This document shows, in pieces, positions 53,979 through 62,087 of a DNA stretch of 64,000 nucleotides. A model generated the notes under the pieces. That model saw only the letters and a program-made list of their open reading frames with translations. It did not search any database and was not told where the DNA came from. The stretch spans positions 186,001 to 250,000 of the forward strand of contig NZ_JAHRCY010000006.1 in the NCBI RefSeq assembly GCF_019083965.1. Reading direction: 5' to 3'. Source of the DNA: Catellatospora tritici (lineage in GTDB: Bacteria > Actinomycetota > Actinomycetes > Mycobacteriales > Micromonosporaceae). A program made the position numbers and the translations under genes. Positions within the stretch are counted from its first letter, which is position 1. Each line of letters opens with the position of its first letter.

Positions 53979-55037
53979 ATGGCGCTGTGGCGGGTGCGGG
54001 CGACCGTCGACGATCGTCCCGGGTTTCTGGCGGTGCTGACGGCGAGCCTGGCGCTGCGTTCGGTCAACATCCTCGCCGTGCAGGTGCTCACGACCGAGTC
54101 CGGTGCCGTGGACGACCTGGTCGTGGACGCGCCCGACGCGATGACCGAGGCCGAACTGCTGGCCGCCATCGAGCGCGGCCGGGGGCGCGACGCCTGGGTG
54201 AGCCGCACCGACGCGTACGGCCTGATCGACCCGCCCACCCAGGCCCTGACCCTGGCCGCCCGCCTGGCCGCCGACCCCGAGTCGCTGCCCACGGCGCTGA
54301 CCGCGCTGCTCGGCGGCAGCCTGGTCCGCCGGGAACAGGGCGGCGCCACCGTCAGTGGGCATTCCGACACCACCATGCGGCTGCCCGACCCGTGCACCGA
54401 CGGTGGCTCGCTGGTCGCCACCCGGCTGGCCCCCGCGTTCACCCCGGCCGAGTTCGCGCGGGCGCAGGCCCTGGTCGAGGTGTGCCGGGCCGCGTTGACC
54501 CGGCGCCTGGCCGCCGCCACGATGCTGCTGCCCGACGGCACCGAGGTCTCGCTGCGCCCCGCGGGCGCGCACGACCTGTCCGCGGTCGACGAGATGCACG
54601 GCCGCTGCGGCGACCGCAGCCTCTACCTGCGCTATCTCTGCGGCACCCGGGGTCCGGGCCGTAGTCGGCTGGCGCGACTGCTCACCCCGGCGCGGGGCTG
54701 CACCATGGTCGCCGAGACCATCGGCGCCGACGGCGACCCGCACGTGGTGGCCGTGGCCAACCTGGTCGGCGAGGGCGAGACCGCCGAGATCGCACTCCTG
54801 GTGGAGGACGGCTGGCAGCGCCGCGGTATCGGCACCGCGCTGTTGCGGCGGCTGGTCGGGTTGGCGGGGCCGTCCGGGTTCCGCTCGGTCACCCTGCACA
54901 CGCACGCCGAGAACGACGCCATGCTGCGCACCATGCGGCGGCTGCCCCGACCGTCCCGCCTGGACCGCGACGGCACCCTGCTCAGCGCCACCATCGCGGT
55001 GGCCGAGTTCTCGGCCCTATCGTCCCCACGACCCTGA
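53979..55037 (+). CDS. ACT-GNAT acetyltransferase (amino-acid-regulated type)
   Basis: 352 residues. N-terminal ACT domain ('WRVRATVDDRPGFLAVLTASLALRSVNILAVQVL'), a central linker, and a C-terminal GNAT domain whose acetyl-CoA loop is 'WQRRGIGTALLRRL', preceded by 'AEIALLVEDG'. Proteins of this build in Micromonospora and Streptomyces are known as protein lysine acetyltransferases switched by amino acids, acting for example on acetyl-CoA synthetase; the target here is unproven. The ATG after GAGAAGGAG is chosen over an upstream frame lacking a ribosome site. Confidence 0.85.
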   Translation: MALWRVRATVDDRPGFLAVLTASLALRSVNILAVQVLTTESGAVDDLVVDAPDAMTEAELLAAIERGRGRDAWVSRTDAYGLIDPPTQALTLAARLAADPESLPTALTALLGGSLVRREQGGATVSGHSDTTMRLPDPCTDGGSLVATRLAPAFTPAEFARAQALVEVCRAALTRRLAAATMLLPDGTEVSLRPAGAHDLSAVDEMHGRCGDRSLYLRYLCGTRGPGRSRLARLLTPARGCTMVAETIGADGDPHVVAVANLVGEGETAEIALLVEDGWQRRGIGTALLRRLVGLAGPSGFRSVTLHTHAENDAMLRTMRRLPRPSRLDRDGTLLSATIAVAEFSALSSPRP

Positions 55038-55059
55038 CCCCCCCAATCACAAGGTCATC

Positions 55060-55120
55060 CATGTTGCCGGGCAATCGGGCGTATCTTGGCGGTCGGCTCG
55101 CCCCATTGCCCGGCAACATG
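55060..55120. repeat. palindromic element, subfamily B, copy 4
   Basis: 22-bp arms (55060-55081 and 55099-55120; CATGTTGCCGGGCAAT...) with one mismatch. The outer CAAG of other copies is CATG here in both arms. Weaker symmetry (CAAGGTCATC / CGCGATCTTG) extends outward. Confidence 0.9.
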
Positions 55121-55127
55121 CGCGATC

Positions 55128-55182
55128 TTGGGGGTCGGTACCCTGCACTTACGTAGGCGGTCGCACACATTGTGCGATCGCC
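55128..55182 (+). promoter_or_regulatory. candidate promoter and 27-bp operator of the nitric oxide synthase gene
   Basis: TTGGGG (55128-55133), 16 bases, TACGTA (55150-55155). Directly after it comes GGCGGTCGCACA-CAT-TGTGCGATCGCC (55156-55182), 12-bp arms with one mismatch. A dimeric repressor bound here would cover the transcription start. Confidence 0.6.
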
Positions 55183-55210
55183 CTGCTTGCTCCCGGTCAA
55201 GCATTCACTC

Positions 55211-56698
55211 ATGAGCGCCCCTCACACGCCGCCGACCGGATACCGTGACGCGCCACCGACCGAGTGGGATCCGGACCGGCCCGTCGACTTCGCCGAAGCC
55301 GAGGATTTCCTGCGCGCCTGCTATGCCGAGCTGCCGAAACTGGGGCCGGTCGAGCCCCGGCTGGCGGCGGTGCGCGAACAGATCGACGCCCTCGGCACGT
55401 ACACGCACACCCATACCGAGCTGGTGCACGGGGCCCGGATGGCCTGGCGCAACGCCAGCCGCTGCATCGGCCGGGTCTACTGGCGCAGCCTGAGCGTGCT
55501 GGACCGACGCACCCACCGCGGCGCGGACCAGATCTTCGACGACCTCGTCACCCACCTGCACCTGGCCACCGGCGACGGGCACACCCGGGGCAGACTGCGC
55601 GCCACCATCTCGATCTTCGGACAGTCGGTCCCCGGGCGCCCGATCACCCGGGTCTGGAACGACCAGCTCATCCGGTACGCCGGACACCGCAAGGACGGCG
55701 CCCTGATCGGCGACCCGCAGTACGAGCAGTTCACCGCCGCGGTGACGAAGCTGGGCTGGACCGGCAAGGGCAGCGCCTTCGACCTGCTGCCGGTCGTGCT
55801 GCAGACCGGCGACGGCGAGCCGCGCCTCTACGAGCTGCCCGAGTCGGCGGTGCTGGAGGTGCCGCTGGCCCACCCGGAGTACGGCTGGTTCGCCGAGCTG
55901 GGCCTACGTTGGCACGCCGTACCGGCGATCTCGAACATGCGGCTGTCCATCGGCGGGGTGGACTACCCGCTGGCGCCGTTCTCAGGGTGGTACATGGGCA
56001 CCGAGATCGGGGCACGCAACCTCGCCGACGCCGACCGGTACGACCAGATCCCCGTCATCGCGGCCCGGCTGGGCCTGGACACCAGCAGCGAGACGACGCT
56101 GTGGCGGGACCGGGCGCTGCTCGAACTCAACCGGGCGGTGCTGTGGTCGTTCGAGCGATCCGGGGTGCGAATGACCGACCACCACAGCGAGTCGAAGCTG
56201 TTCCTGACCCACGTCGAGCGGGAGCGCAAGGCGGGCCGCCAGACCCCGGGCGACTGGAGCTGGCTGGTCCCGCCGCTGTCGGGCGGCCTCAGTCCGATCT
56301 TCCACCAGTACTACCCCGAGGTGGACCAGCGGCCGAACTTCTACCTCGACCGCGCCGCCCGCTGCCCGTGGCAGCCGCAGCCGCAGTCGGCGCCGACGAT
56401 TCCCGCGCAGCGCACCGCGTCCGGCTCCGCCCGCTGCCCGGTCACCGGCCAGTCCACCCTCGCCGCCGAGGAGCGCTCCGCCACGGCACCCGCCACGGCG
56501 CCGGCGACGTCACCAACCGCGTCACCAACCGCGTCACCGGTGGCCGCCGCGACCGGCGTGTCGGCTCTGGTCGGGGTCCGGTCGGCGGCACCTGGCCCAT
56601 CGGTCCTGGCCTCGGGCCCGAGCGAAGCGGCGGCGCCGGGTGCGGTCGTGGTCGCGGCGCCACCCCGCAAGCGCGGCTTGCGCCGCCTCCTGGGCTGA
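55211..56698 (+). CDS. nos: bacterial nitric oxide synthase oxygenase with long C-terminal tail
   Basis: 495 residues. The heme-ligand Cys is in 'WRNASRCIGR' (about Cys85). Substrate and pterin-pocket motifs are 'GHRKDGALIGDPQYEQFT', 'LAPFSGWYMGTEIGARNLADADRYD' and 'FHQYYPEVDQRPNFYLD'. It oxidises L-arginine to citrulline and NO, using a separate reductase. Bacterial NOS is usually about 360 residues; here about 110 Ala/Pro/Ser/Thr-rich residues follow, including 'CPVTGQS', ending in basic 'RKRGLRRLLG'. The ATG at 'MSAPHTPPTGYRD' is chosen; another lies 13 codons upstream, neither with a clear ribosome site. Confidence 0.93.
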   Translation: MSAPHTPPTGYRDAPPTEWDPDRPVDFAEAEDFLRACYAELPKLGPVEPRLAAVREQIDALGTYTHTHTELVHGARMAWRNASRCIGRVYWRSLSVLDRRTHRGADQIFDDLVTHLHLATGDGHTRGRLRATISIFGQSVPGRPITRVWNDQLIRYAGHRKDGALIGDPQYEQFTAAVTKLGWTGKGSAFDLLPVVLQTGDGEPRLYELPESAVLEVPLAHPEYGWFAELGLRWHAVPAISNMRLSIGGVDYPLAPFSGWYMGTEIGARNLADADRYDQIPVIAARLGLDTSSETTLWRDRALLELNRAVLWSFERSGVRMTDHHSESKLFLTHVERERKAGRQTPGDWSWLVPPLSGGLSPIFHQYYPEVDQRPNFYLDRAARCPWQPQPQSAPTIPAQRTASGSARCPVTGQSTLAAEERSATAPATAPATSPTASPTASPVAAATGVSALVGVRSAAPGPSVLASGPSEAAAPGAVVVAAPPRKRGLRRLLG

Positions 56699-56767
56699 CC
56701 GCATCCGCGAGCGCCCCCAGCGCTGGCTGCCTGGCCGCGCGCTCGCTTCAGCGGCAGGTTGTCACGT

Positions 56768-56815
56768 GAGCTCACACGGGTGGGGTTGTGCGTACAACCC
56801 CACCCGTGTGAGCTC
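56768..56815. terminator. perfect 22-bp hairpin between convergent genes
   Basis: GAGCTCACACGGGTGGGGTT and its exact complement, plus two more pairs, around a GCGT loop. It lies between nos (plus) and the WXG-associated gene set (minus) and would work as a bidirectional terminator, though it lacks T-tracts. Confidence 0.8.
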
Positions 56816-56892
56816 CGCACCGTATTCGCCTCGGGCGCAGGGCACGAGCGGGGCCGCCGACGGCGACAGCGCATCCACCGGCGGACGGGCCG

Positions 56893-57411
56893 TCACGCGA
56901 CCAGCTCCGGGCGGTACACCTCGAGCCGGAGCCTGCGCACCTTGTCGAGCTGGTCGCGGATCAGGCTGTCGGCGGCCTCGGCGGCGCACACCGCGAACTC
57001 GGCCTCCTTGAGGCGACGCAGCGTGCCGGCGGTGATCCGTACGCCCCATTCGCGCATGCCGCGCGTCGCGACGACCTCGACACTGCCGTCGGCGCTGGCG
57101 CCCCGGGCCTCGATCGCCTCCAGGCCCTGGTAGTAGGCCTGCGCGGCGGGACTCTGGGCGCTCGACGCGCGCACGGTCCACCCGCCCGACTCGCTGACGG
57201 CAGCCTCGACCTCCCGGATACGGGCCACCCACAGCAACCGGCACACCGCCGTGAGCTGCGGCTCCAGGTCGTGTTCGGACGCACGGTCGTAGTACCCGGG
57301 TGCGAACGCCAGCCGCAGCTCGTGACGGCCGGTCAGTTCGACCGTGATCTCGCCGTTCGGGGCGCGGACGCTCATCCGCAGCCCGTCGAGCCGGTCGGCC
57401 AACTCGCCCAC
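56893..57411 (-). CDS. conserved protein of a WXG100-type gene set, unknown function
   Basis: 172 residues, soluble, alpha/beta. 'LADRLDGLRMSVRAPNGEITVELTGRHELRLAFAPGYYDRASEHDLEPQLTAVCRLLWVARIREVE' resembles the YbaB/EbfC-like or ESX-associated DUF proteins that accompany secreted WXG100 partners. It starts 13 bp after the next gene upstream, so the three minus-strand genes form one operon. No catalytic motif is visible. Confidence 0.65.
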   Translation of the reverse strand: MGELADRLDGLRMSVRAPNGEITVELTGRHELRLAFAPGYYDRASEHDLEPQLTAVCRLLWVARIREVEAAVSESGGWTVRASSAQSPAAQAYYQGLEAIEARGASADGSVEVVATRGMREWGVRITAGTLRRLKEAEFAVCAAEAADSLIRDQLDKVRRLRLEVYRPELVA

Positions 57412-57424
57412 GTGCGCACCGCCT

Positions 57425-58357
57425 TCAGTCGGAGTAGCCCATGTACTCGGGGTTCATGATGTTCTGCCGGGTCGCGCCGACCAGGGCCGGTCGCGGCGCG
57501 ACGAAGTAGTCGCGGTGGCCGTGCACGGCGTCGAGGATGTTCTCCAGCGCCTTGGCGATCCGCTGCTCGGTCTCGCTGATGACCTCGCTCGCCTTGTTGA
57601 CGGCGGTGTGCATCGAGTCGAGCACGGCGTTGGTCTCGTCGCCGGAGATGGTCAGCTCCGGCGGGCTGGGCGGCAGCGCCGCGGCCACCCACGCGGCCGC
57701 GCCGACCGTCGAGATCGTGATCGCCAGGGCCGCCGATCCGCCGAAGGTGGGGATCGTGAGCAGGATGCCGGTGATGGCTGCCGCCGCCGTGAACGTGACC
57801 GCCCACTCCTTGGACGTGCAGTCGTCCATGGCGTCGAGCGCCTTGAGCGTGTTCTCGGCGATCTGGTCGATGTCCTTGCGTGCCGCCGCCCACATGGCCT
57901 GCTCGGCCTCGAGCGCGGCCTTCAGCGCCGAGACCAGGATGAACTGGTTGCGGGCCACCGACGGGAACGGGTCGATGAAGTTGGTCTTGAACTCCATCGC
58001 GGCCTTGCCGGTCCACGACTCGATGTACGACTCCGAGCCGCTGATCTTGTCGAGCACCGGGTTGGCGTAGTAGTTGGCGCCGTTGGTGGAGATCGGGTCG
58101 CGGGTGTCCTGGCCGGTACTGAGCTTGGCCAGCGCGCGCTTGAGCGTCTCGATCGCCGGGGTGTACGACGCCGGATCCGGGATCTGGCTGAACGGCTGGA
58201 ACAGCCGCGGCACTTCGCCGTAGCAGCGCTCGATGAGTTTCGGCTGCTCCTGGGCGACGAGCGAGGGCGACTGCGTCGCCATCAGCTCCCCGAGGCCCTC
58301 CTTGAAGGCCTTGTTGCCGATGTCGGTCGCGTGCTGCATGAGCTGCTCGAAGCTCAC
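57425..58357 (-). CDS. WXG100/ESX-associated protein
   Basis: 310 residues. Helical N- and C-terminal parts flank a hydrophobic middle ('VTFTAAAAITGILLTIPTFGGSAALAITISTVGAAAWVAAAL'). 'ESYIESWTGKAAMEFKTNFIDPFPSVARNQFILVSALKAALEAEQ' matches the helix-turn-helix of WXG100-like proteins (W-x-G reads WTG). Such proteins are usually exported by type VII secretion as helical hairpin pairs. GTG or ATG start 43 bp behind the small upstream gene. Role beyond the family unknown. Confidence 0.65.
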   Translation of the reverse strand: MSFEQLMQHATDIGNKAFKEGLGELMATQSPSLVAQEQPKLIERCYGEVPRLFQPFSQIPDPASYTPAIETLKRALAKLSTGQDTRDPISTNGANYYANPVLDKISGSESYIESWTGKAAMEFKTNFIDPFPSVARNQFILVSALKAALEAEQAMWAAARKDIDQIAENTLKALDAMDDCTSKEWAVTFTAAAAITGILLTIPTFGGSAALAITISTVGAAAWVAAALPPSPPELTISGDETNAVLDSMHTAVNKASEVISETEQRIAKALENILDAVHGHRDYFVAPRPALVGATRQNIMNPEYMGYSD

Positions 58358-58400
58358 CGTCGTCCCCCTCGCGCGTGGTGGTGCGCCCGACCGGTGGCCG

Positions 58401-58757
58401 TCACGGCACCCTGCTCTCTCGCTTCAGCCGCTCGAACTCCACCTTGGCGGCGTAGTCGGTCCCGGCATACGTATCGGCCGCCAGCAGCAGCGCTTGCGCG
58501 GTCTCGTCGAGGTTCTCGTCGGTGTCGGAGAGAAACCGGTGCACCGTGTCGCGCAACTCGGTCCACGACCGATAGGCCGGACCCTGCGGACCGCCGAACT
58601 GTGCGGGCCGGGTGAACGCGGCCGACAGTCCGACGTCGGTGTCGCTCACGAAAGCGGCGGCATCGGCATACTCGACCGCCACGTCCGGCAGGTTGGTCTT
58701 GGCCATTGTGTACAACCGGAACAGATCCGCCCCGAGATCACGCCCGTGGTCGGGCAT
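58401..58757 (-). CDS. small helical WXG100-operon protein
   Basis: 118 residues, start MPDHGRDLGADLFRLY with GGAGGA seven bases upstream; an ATG two codons earlier is too close to that site. Mostly helical, with 'YRSWTELRDTVHRFLSDTDENLDETAQALLLAADTYAGTD', typical for the small ESX-like partner or DUF2580-type proteins. It is the first gene of the three-gene set and probably pairs with the 310-residue protein encoded next. Confidence 0.7.
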   Translation of the reverse strand: MPDHGRDLGADLFRLYTMAKTNLPDVAVEYADAAAFVSDTDVGLSAAFTRPAQFGGPQGPAYRSWTELRDTVHRFLSDTDENLDETAQALLLAADTYAGTDYAAKVEFERLKRESRVP

Positions 58758-58875
58758 GCGCATCTCCTCCCCGCCGAGTGCACCGATCGATGCGCTCACG
58801 TTAGTGGATCGGCCGCGTTCGCACGGCCCTGCCCGGTGGCAGGCTGCCGTCACTGTCCGATCTGGTCGGAGAGTC

Positions 58876-58902
58876 GCGCCCCCGCCGGGCGGGCGGGGGC
58901 GC
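58876..58902 (-). terminator. hairpin terminator after the aldehyde dehydrogenase gene
   Basis: GCGCCCCCGCC and GGCGGGGGCGC, a perfect 11-bp stem with a 5-base loop, just past the stop codon. Confidence 0.8.
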
Positions 58903-58911
58903 GGATCCGAC

Positions 58912-60483
58912 TCAGACGTTGGGGGGCAGGGCCGACCACTGCGGGAAGTTGCCGTAGAGGCGCTCGTCGGCGCCGCCCGTGGTGACGGCCTGCACCAGCA
59001 GGTCGCCGCCGACGAAGGCGCCCTTCCAGGAGGCACCGCGACCGCCGAACGGCTCCTCGCGGTCGCCGCGCGAGCGCGGCTTGTTGATCCCGACCTTGAA
59101 CGCCTGCAGGTCGCTCGCCAGCTTGCCCGCCAGCTCCTCGTCGTCGCAGGCCAGGCTCGCGACCAGGGCGCCGTTGGAGGCGTTCATCGCCGCCAGCAGC
59201 TCCTCCTCGGTGTCGACGACGACGATCGTGTCGACCGGTCCGAACGGCTCGGCGTGCATGAGCCGCGACCGGCCGGGCGGCGCGAGCAGCGCGGTCGGAG
59301 CGACGTACGCCGAGAGCGCTTTTGATCCGACAGTCTGGCCGTCGAGGAAGCGGCCGCGGGACAGCTTGCCCCGGTGCAGCGGCACGGCGCCCGCCCTGAT
59401 CGCCTCGTCGACCTTACGGTGCAGCTCCTCGGCCTTGGCCGCACTGATCAGCGGCCCGAAGTCCAGCTCCGGCAGGGCGTCGCCGGGGGAGTCCACGGCC
59501 AGCGGGTGGCCGAACCGGATCGACTTGACCACCGGCAGGTACACGTCGAGGAAGTCGTCGACCAGATCCCGCTGCACCACGAACCGCGGGTATGCGGTGC
59601 AGCGCTGCTTGCCGTACTCGAAGCCCTTGCGCAGGTGCCCGGCGAGCGAGTCCCACTGGGAGAACTCCCAGACGCCCCAGGCGTTGAGCCCCTCCTGCTC
59701 GATCATGTGGCGCTTGTCCGTGTCGAGCAGGGCCGCCGCGACCTTGCCGCCGTTGGAGCGGCCGCCGACGAAGGCGACCGCGCCGATCTCGCTCGCGCGT
59801 ACCAGCACCTCGGACAGCTCCTCGCCACCGCCAGACAGCAGGGCGACCGGCAGCCCGGCCCGGTGCATGAGCGCGTGCGCGACGGTGAGGCAGACCGCGC
59901 CGCCCTGCGACGGGGTCTTGGCGATGACCGCGTTGCCCGCCAGCAGCTGCACCAGCTCGGCGTGGACCAGCACCGACATCGGGTAGTTCCAGGAGGCGAT
60001 GTTGCTGACCGGGCCGGGCAGCGGTTCGCGTCCGGCGGTCTGGCGCTCGATCTGGTCGACGTACCAGCGCACGCCGTCCAGGGCCCGGTCGACGTCGGCG
60101 CGGGCCAGCCGCCAGGGCTTGCCGATCTCCCAGACCAGGAGCATGGCCAGCAGGTCGCGATGCTCGGTGAGGGCGTCCAGCGCCGCCACGACGCGAGCCT
60201 TGCGTTCCGGCAGCGGGGTGGCGGCCCAGTCGCGGTGGGCGGCGGCCGCGTGGCGTACGGCGGTCAGTGCGGTCTCGGCGTCCAAACGGGACAGGTTCGC
60301 CAGGGTGCTGCCGTCGACGCCGGTGGTGAGCGGGCTGGGGCGACCGATCGGCCGCCAGTCGCCCTGGATCAGGTTGCGCAGGGTGGCCGAGCCCGCTGCG
60401 GAGTCGAACGCCTCGGGTGTGGCGGCGACGGCGCGGGCGAGAGTCGTGCTCCAGTCGGTGCCGTGGGCGAGCTGCAGTGCCAT
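58912..60483 (-). CDS. aldehyde dehydrogenase family protein
   Basis: 523 residues. NAD(P)-dependent oxidation of an aldehyde to an acid. 'NYPMSVLVHAELVQLLAGNAVIAKTPSQ' is the cofactor-binding region, 'VAFVGGRSNGGKV' the nucleotide-binding loop, the catalytic Cys is in 'YGKQRCTAYPRFVVQ' and the general-base Glu probably in 'MIEQEGLNAW', which departs from the usual ELGGK. 'AEPFGPVDTIVVVDTEEELLAAMNASNGAL' is typical. ATG after GAGGAGGA. No neighbouring gene reveals the substrate. Confidence 0.92.
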   Translation of the reverse strand: MALQLAHGTDWSTTLARAVAATPEAFDSAAGSATLRNLIQGDWRPIGRPSPLTTGVDGSTLANLSRLDAETALTAVRHAAAAHRDWAATPLPERKARVVAALDALTEHRDLLAMLLVWEIGKPWRLARADVDRALDGVRWYVDQIERQTAGREPLPGPVSNIASWNYPMSVLVHAELVQLLAGNAVIAKTPSQGGAVCLTVAHALMHRAGLPVALLSGGGEELSEVLVRASEIGAVAFVGGRSNGGKVAAALLDTDKRHMIEQEGLNAWGVWEFSQWDSLAGHLRKGFEYGKQRCTAYPRFVVQRDLVDDFLDVYLPVVKSIRFGHPLAVDSPGDALPELDFGPLISAAKAEELHRKVDEAIRAGAVPLHRGKLSRGRFLDGQTVGSKALSAYVAPTALLAPPGRSRLMHAEPFGPVDTIVVVDTEEELLAAMNASNGALVASLACDDEELAGKLASDLQAFKVGINKPRSRGDREEPFGGRGASWKGAFVGGDLLVQAVTTGGADERLYGNFPQWSALPPNV

Positions 60484-60885
60484 CCGGTCCTCCTCATTGA
60501 GCCCGCGGCGCCGGCCGGGCCGCGAGTTGGTCGGTACTCTGCCGCCGCCCGCGCGGCACGGGCAATGAGAAATTCCTCTCCCGCGATCCAACCGATGGCG
60601 TTGACCTGCACCGATGTGCGGCCCGCGTGACAAACCTCTCGGATTCCTACCGCCGGGTAACATGTGGCCCCGAGCGGCGGCTTGTGGCCGTACCCCCTGG
60701 TTGAGCCTTTGGTCTGGACTTTTCGGGGTGAGTCGGGCGGATCACTTCGGGGCAATCGGGCCACTGCGCAGCGCGACCAGATGGTCTATCGTCGGGGCAC
60801 CGCACCCCCGCGTCACCCCGCTTCACCCGTTTTGCACCCCTGCTTTGCACCCCTGCTTTGCACCCCTGCTCATTGGAGTCCCGCC
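60484..60885. other. 402-bp divergent spacer
   Basis: Promoter region for the aldehyde dehydrogenase (minus) and the deacetylase (plus). A 13-bp unit TTTGCACCCCTGC is repeated three times without change at 60831-60869, starting 55 bases before the deacetylase ATG. No gene or convincing -35/-10 pair seen. Confidence 0.6.
60831..60869. repeat. 13-bp tandem repeat, three copies
   Basis: TTTGCACCCCTGC repeated exactly at 60831, 60844 and 60857, directly before the ribosome site of the deacetylase gene. Could be a slippage tract or serial binding sites in the leader. Confidence 0.9.
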
Positions 60886-61809
60886 ATGCGCCGTCGCATC
60901 GCGGTGTCCGCGGTCGTCCTGCTGCTCGGCCTGGCCGGGTGCACCTCGACCAAGGACCCGGTCGCCTCGCCGAGCGCCACGGCACCCTCAGCCTCCGTGG
61001 CCCCCTCCCCCTCCGACTCCCCGTCGCCTTCGCCCTCCCCGTCGCCGAGTGCCTCGCCGAGCCCGAAGCCGTCACCGTCGCCCACCCGCGCGCCGAGCCC
61101 GAAGCCGCCGAAGACGACCGCGCCGACCGGACCCATCTCCTGCACCGGTACGGCCACGCAGAGCAAGCCCCGTGCCACCGGCAACGGCCCCGCCGGGTCC
61201 ATCCTCAAGACCGGCACCGACGCGGTCGCGCTGACCTTCGACGACGGACCCGACCCGATCAACACCCCGAAGATGCTCGACCTGCTCAAGCAGTGCGGCG
61301 TCAAGGCGACGTTCTGCCTGGTCGGCTTCCGGGCCCGGGACCGGCCGGACCTGGTGCGCCGGATCTACGAGGAGGGCCACACCCTCTGCAACCACTCCTG
61401 GCAGCACCTGACCGACCTGGGCAAGCGCGGCCACGACTACATGCTCAAGGACCTGAAGGCCACCAACGACGCCATCCACAAGACGGTGCCGGACGCCAAG
61501 ATCGCCTACTTCCGGGCCCCCGGCGGCAACTTCACCACCGAGATGGTGCAGGTCGCCAAGGACCTGGGCATGACGTCGATCTACTGGCACGTGGACCCGC
61601 GCGACTGGGACTCCTCGTCGTACGGCAGAGGCTCGGCGATGGTGCGCCACGTCATCTCGTCCGTCGAGGGCAGCGTGCGGCCGGGCTCGATCATCCTGTC
61701 CCACGACAACGGCAAGCCGGACACGATCACGGCGTACCGCACGCTGCTGCCCTGGCTGAAGGCCCGCTTCGAACTGATCGGCCTCCCCGTCGAAACCCCC
61801 CTGCCCTGA
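60886..61809 (+). CDS. secreted polysaccharide deacetylase lipoprotein (CE4/NodB)
   Basis: 307 residues. Lipoprotein signal with lipobox 'LAGC', a Ser/Pro-rich linker (about residues 22-75) crossing the wall, then a NodB domain (about 105-300): 'VALTFDDGPDPINTPKMLDLLKQ' (catalytic and metal Asp pair), 'LCNHSWQHLTDL' (H-S-x-x-H metal motif), 'YFRAPGGNFT' and 'IILSHDNG'. It removes acetyl groups from peptidoglycan, chitin or similar sugars at the cell surface. Confidence 0.94.
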   Translation: MRRRIAVSAVVLLLGLAGCTSTKDPVASPSATAPSASVAPSPSDSPSPSPSPSPSASPSPKPSPSPTRAPSPKPPKTTAPTGPISCTGTATQSKPRATGNGPAGSILKTGTDAVALTFDDGPDPINTPKMLDLLKQCGVKATFCLVGFRARDRPDLVRRIYEEGHTLCNHSWQHLTDLGKRGHDYMLKDLKATNDAIHKTVPDAKIAYFRAPGGNFTTEMVQVAKDLGMTSIYWHVDPRDWDSSSYGRGSAMVRHVISSVEGSVRPGSIILSHDNGKPDTITAYRTLLPWLKARFELIGLPVETPLP

Positions 61810-61810
61810 C

Positions 61811-61864
61811 GTGAGGAAGGGCCCCTTCTTGTCGCAATGCGATGTGGAAGGGGCCCTTCTTCAC
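61811..61864. terminator. structured bidirectional terminator/palindrome
   Basis: 19-bp arms (GTGAGGAAGGGCCCCTTCT, and its complement with two mismatches). The 16-base loop itself folds (TCGCA-A-TGCGA). It lies between convergent genes. Similar GAAGGGCCCCTTC palindromes are, as far as I recall, frequent in Micromonosporaceae. Confidence 0.85.
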
Positions 61865-61876
61865 GCCCGTGTGGGC

Positions 61877-62071
61877 TCAGGCGGCGGGGGATCCGTGCAC
61901 GGAGCAGGTAGCCGTCCACCCGGTGGGGACCACCTGCACCTTCATCCGGCGGCGGCAGTGCGTGCAGTAGCGCGGCGGCTCCAGCTCCCGCGCCGCCCGG
62001 CACGCCGCATGGTCGACCGCCGCCGTGTCCTCACCGCAGCGGTCGCAGTACGTCACCGTCGTCTCGGTCAT
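61877..62071 (-). CDS. bsaP: biotin synthase auxiliary protein
   Basis: 64 residues. 'YCDRCGE' and '[29 protein letters not shown]' give two CxxC pairs and a late Cys. Actinobacterial BsaP proteins of this build are encoded behind bioB and help maintain its auxiliary iron-sulfur cluster. Placement 16 bp behind bioB confirms the call. ATG with GGAG five bases before is preferred over one two codons upstream. Confidence 0.88.
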   Translation of the reverse strand: MTETTVTYCDRCGEDTAAVDHAACRAARELEPPRYCTHCRRRMKVQVVPTGWTATCSVHGSPAA

Positions 62072-62087
62072 GGCCACTCCGATGCGG

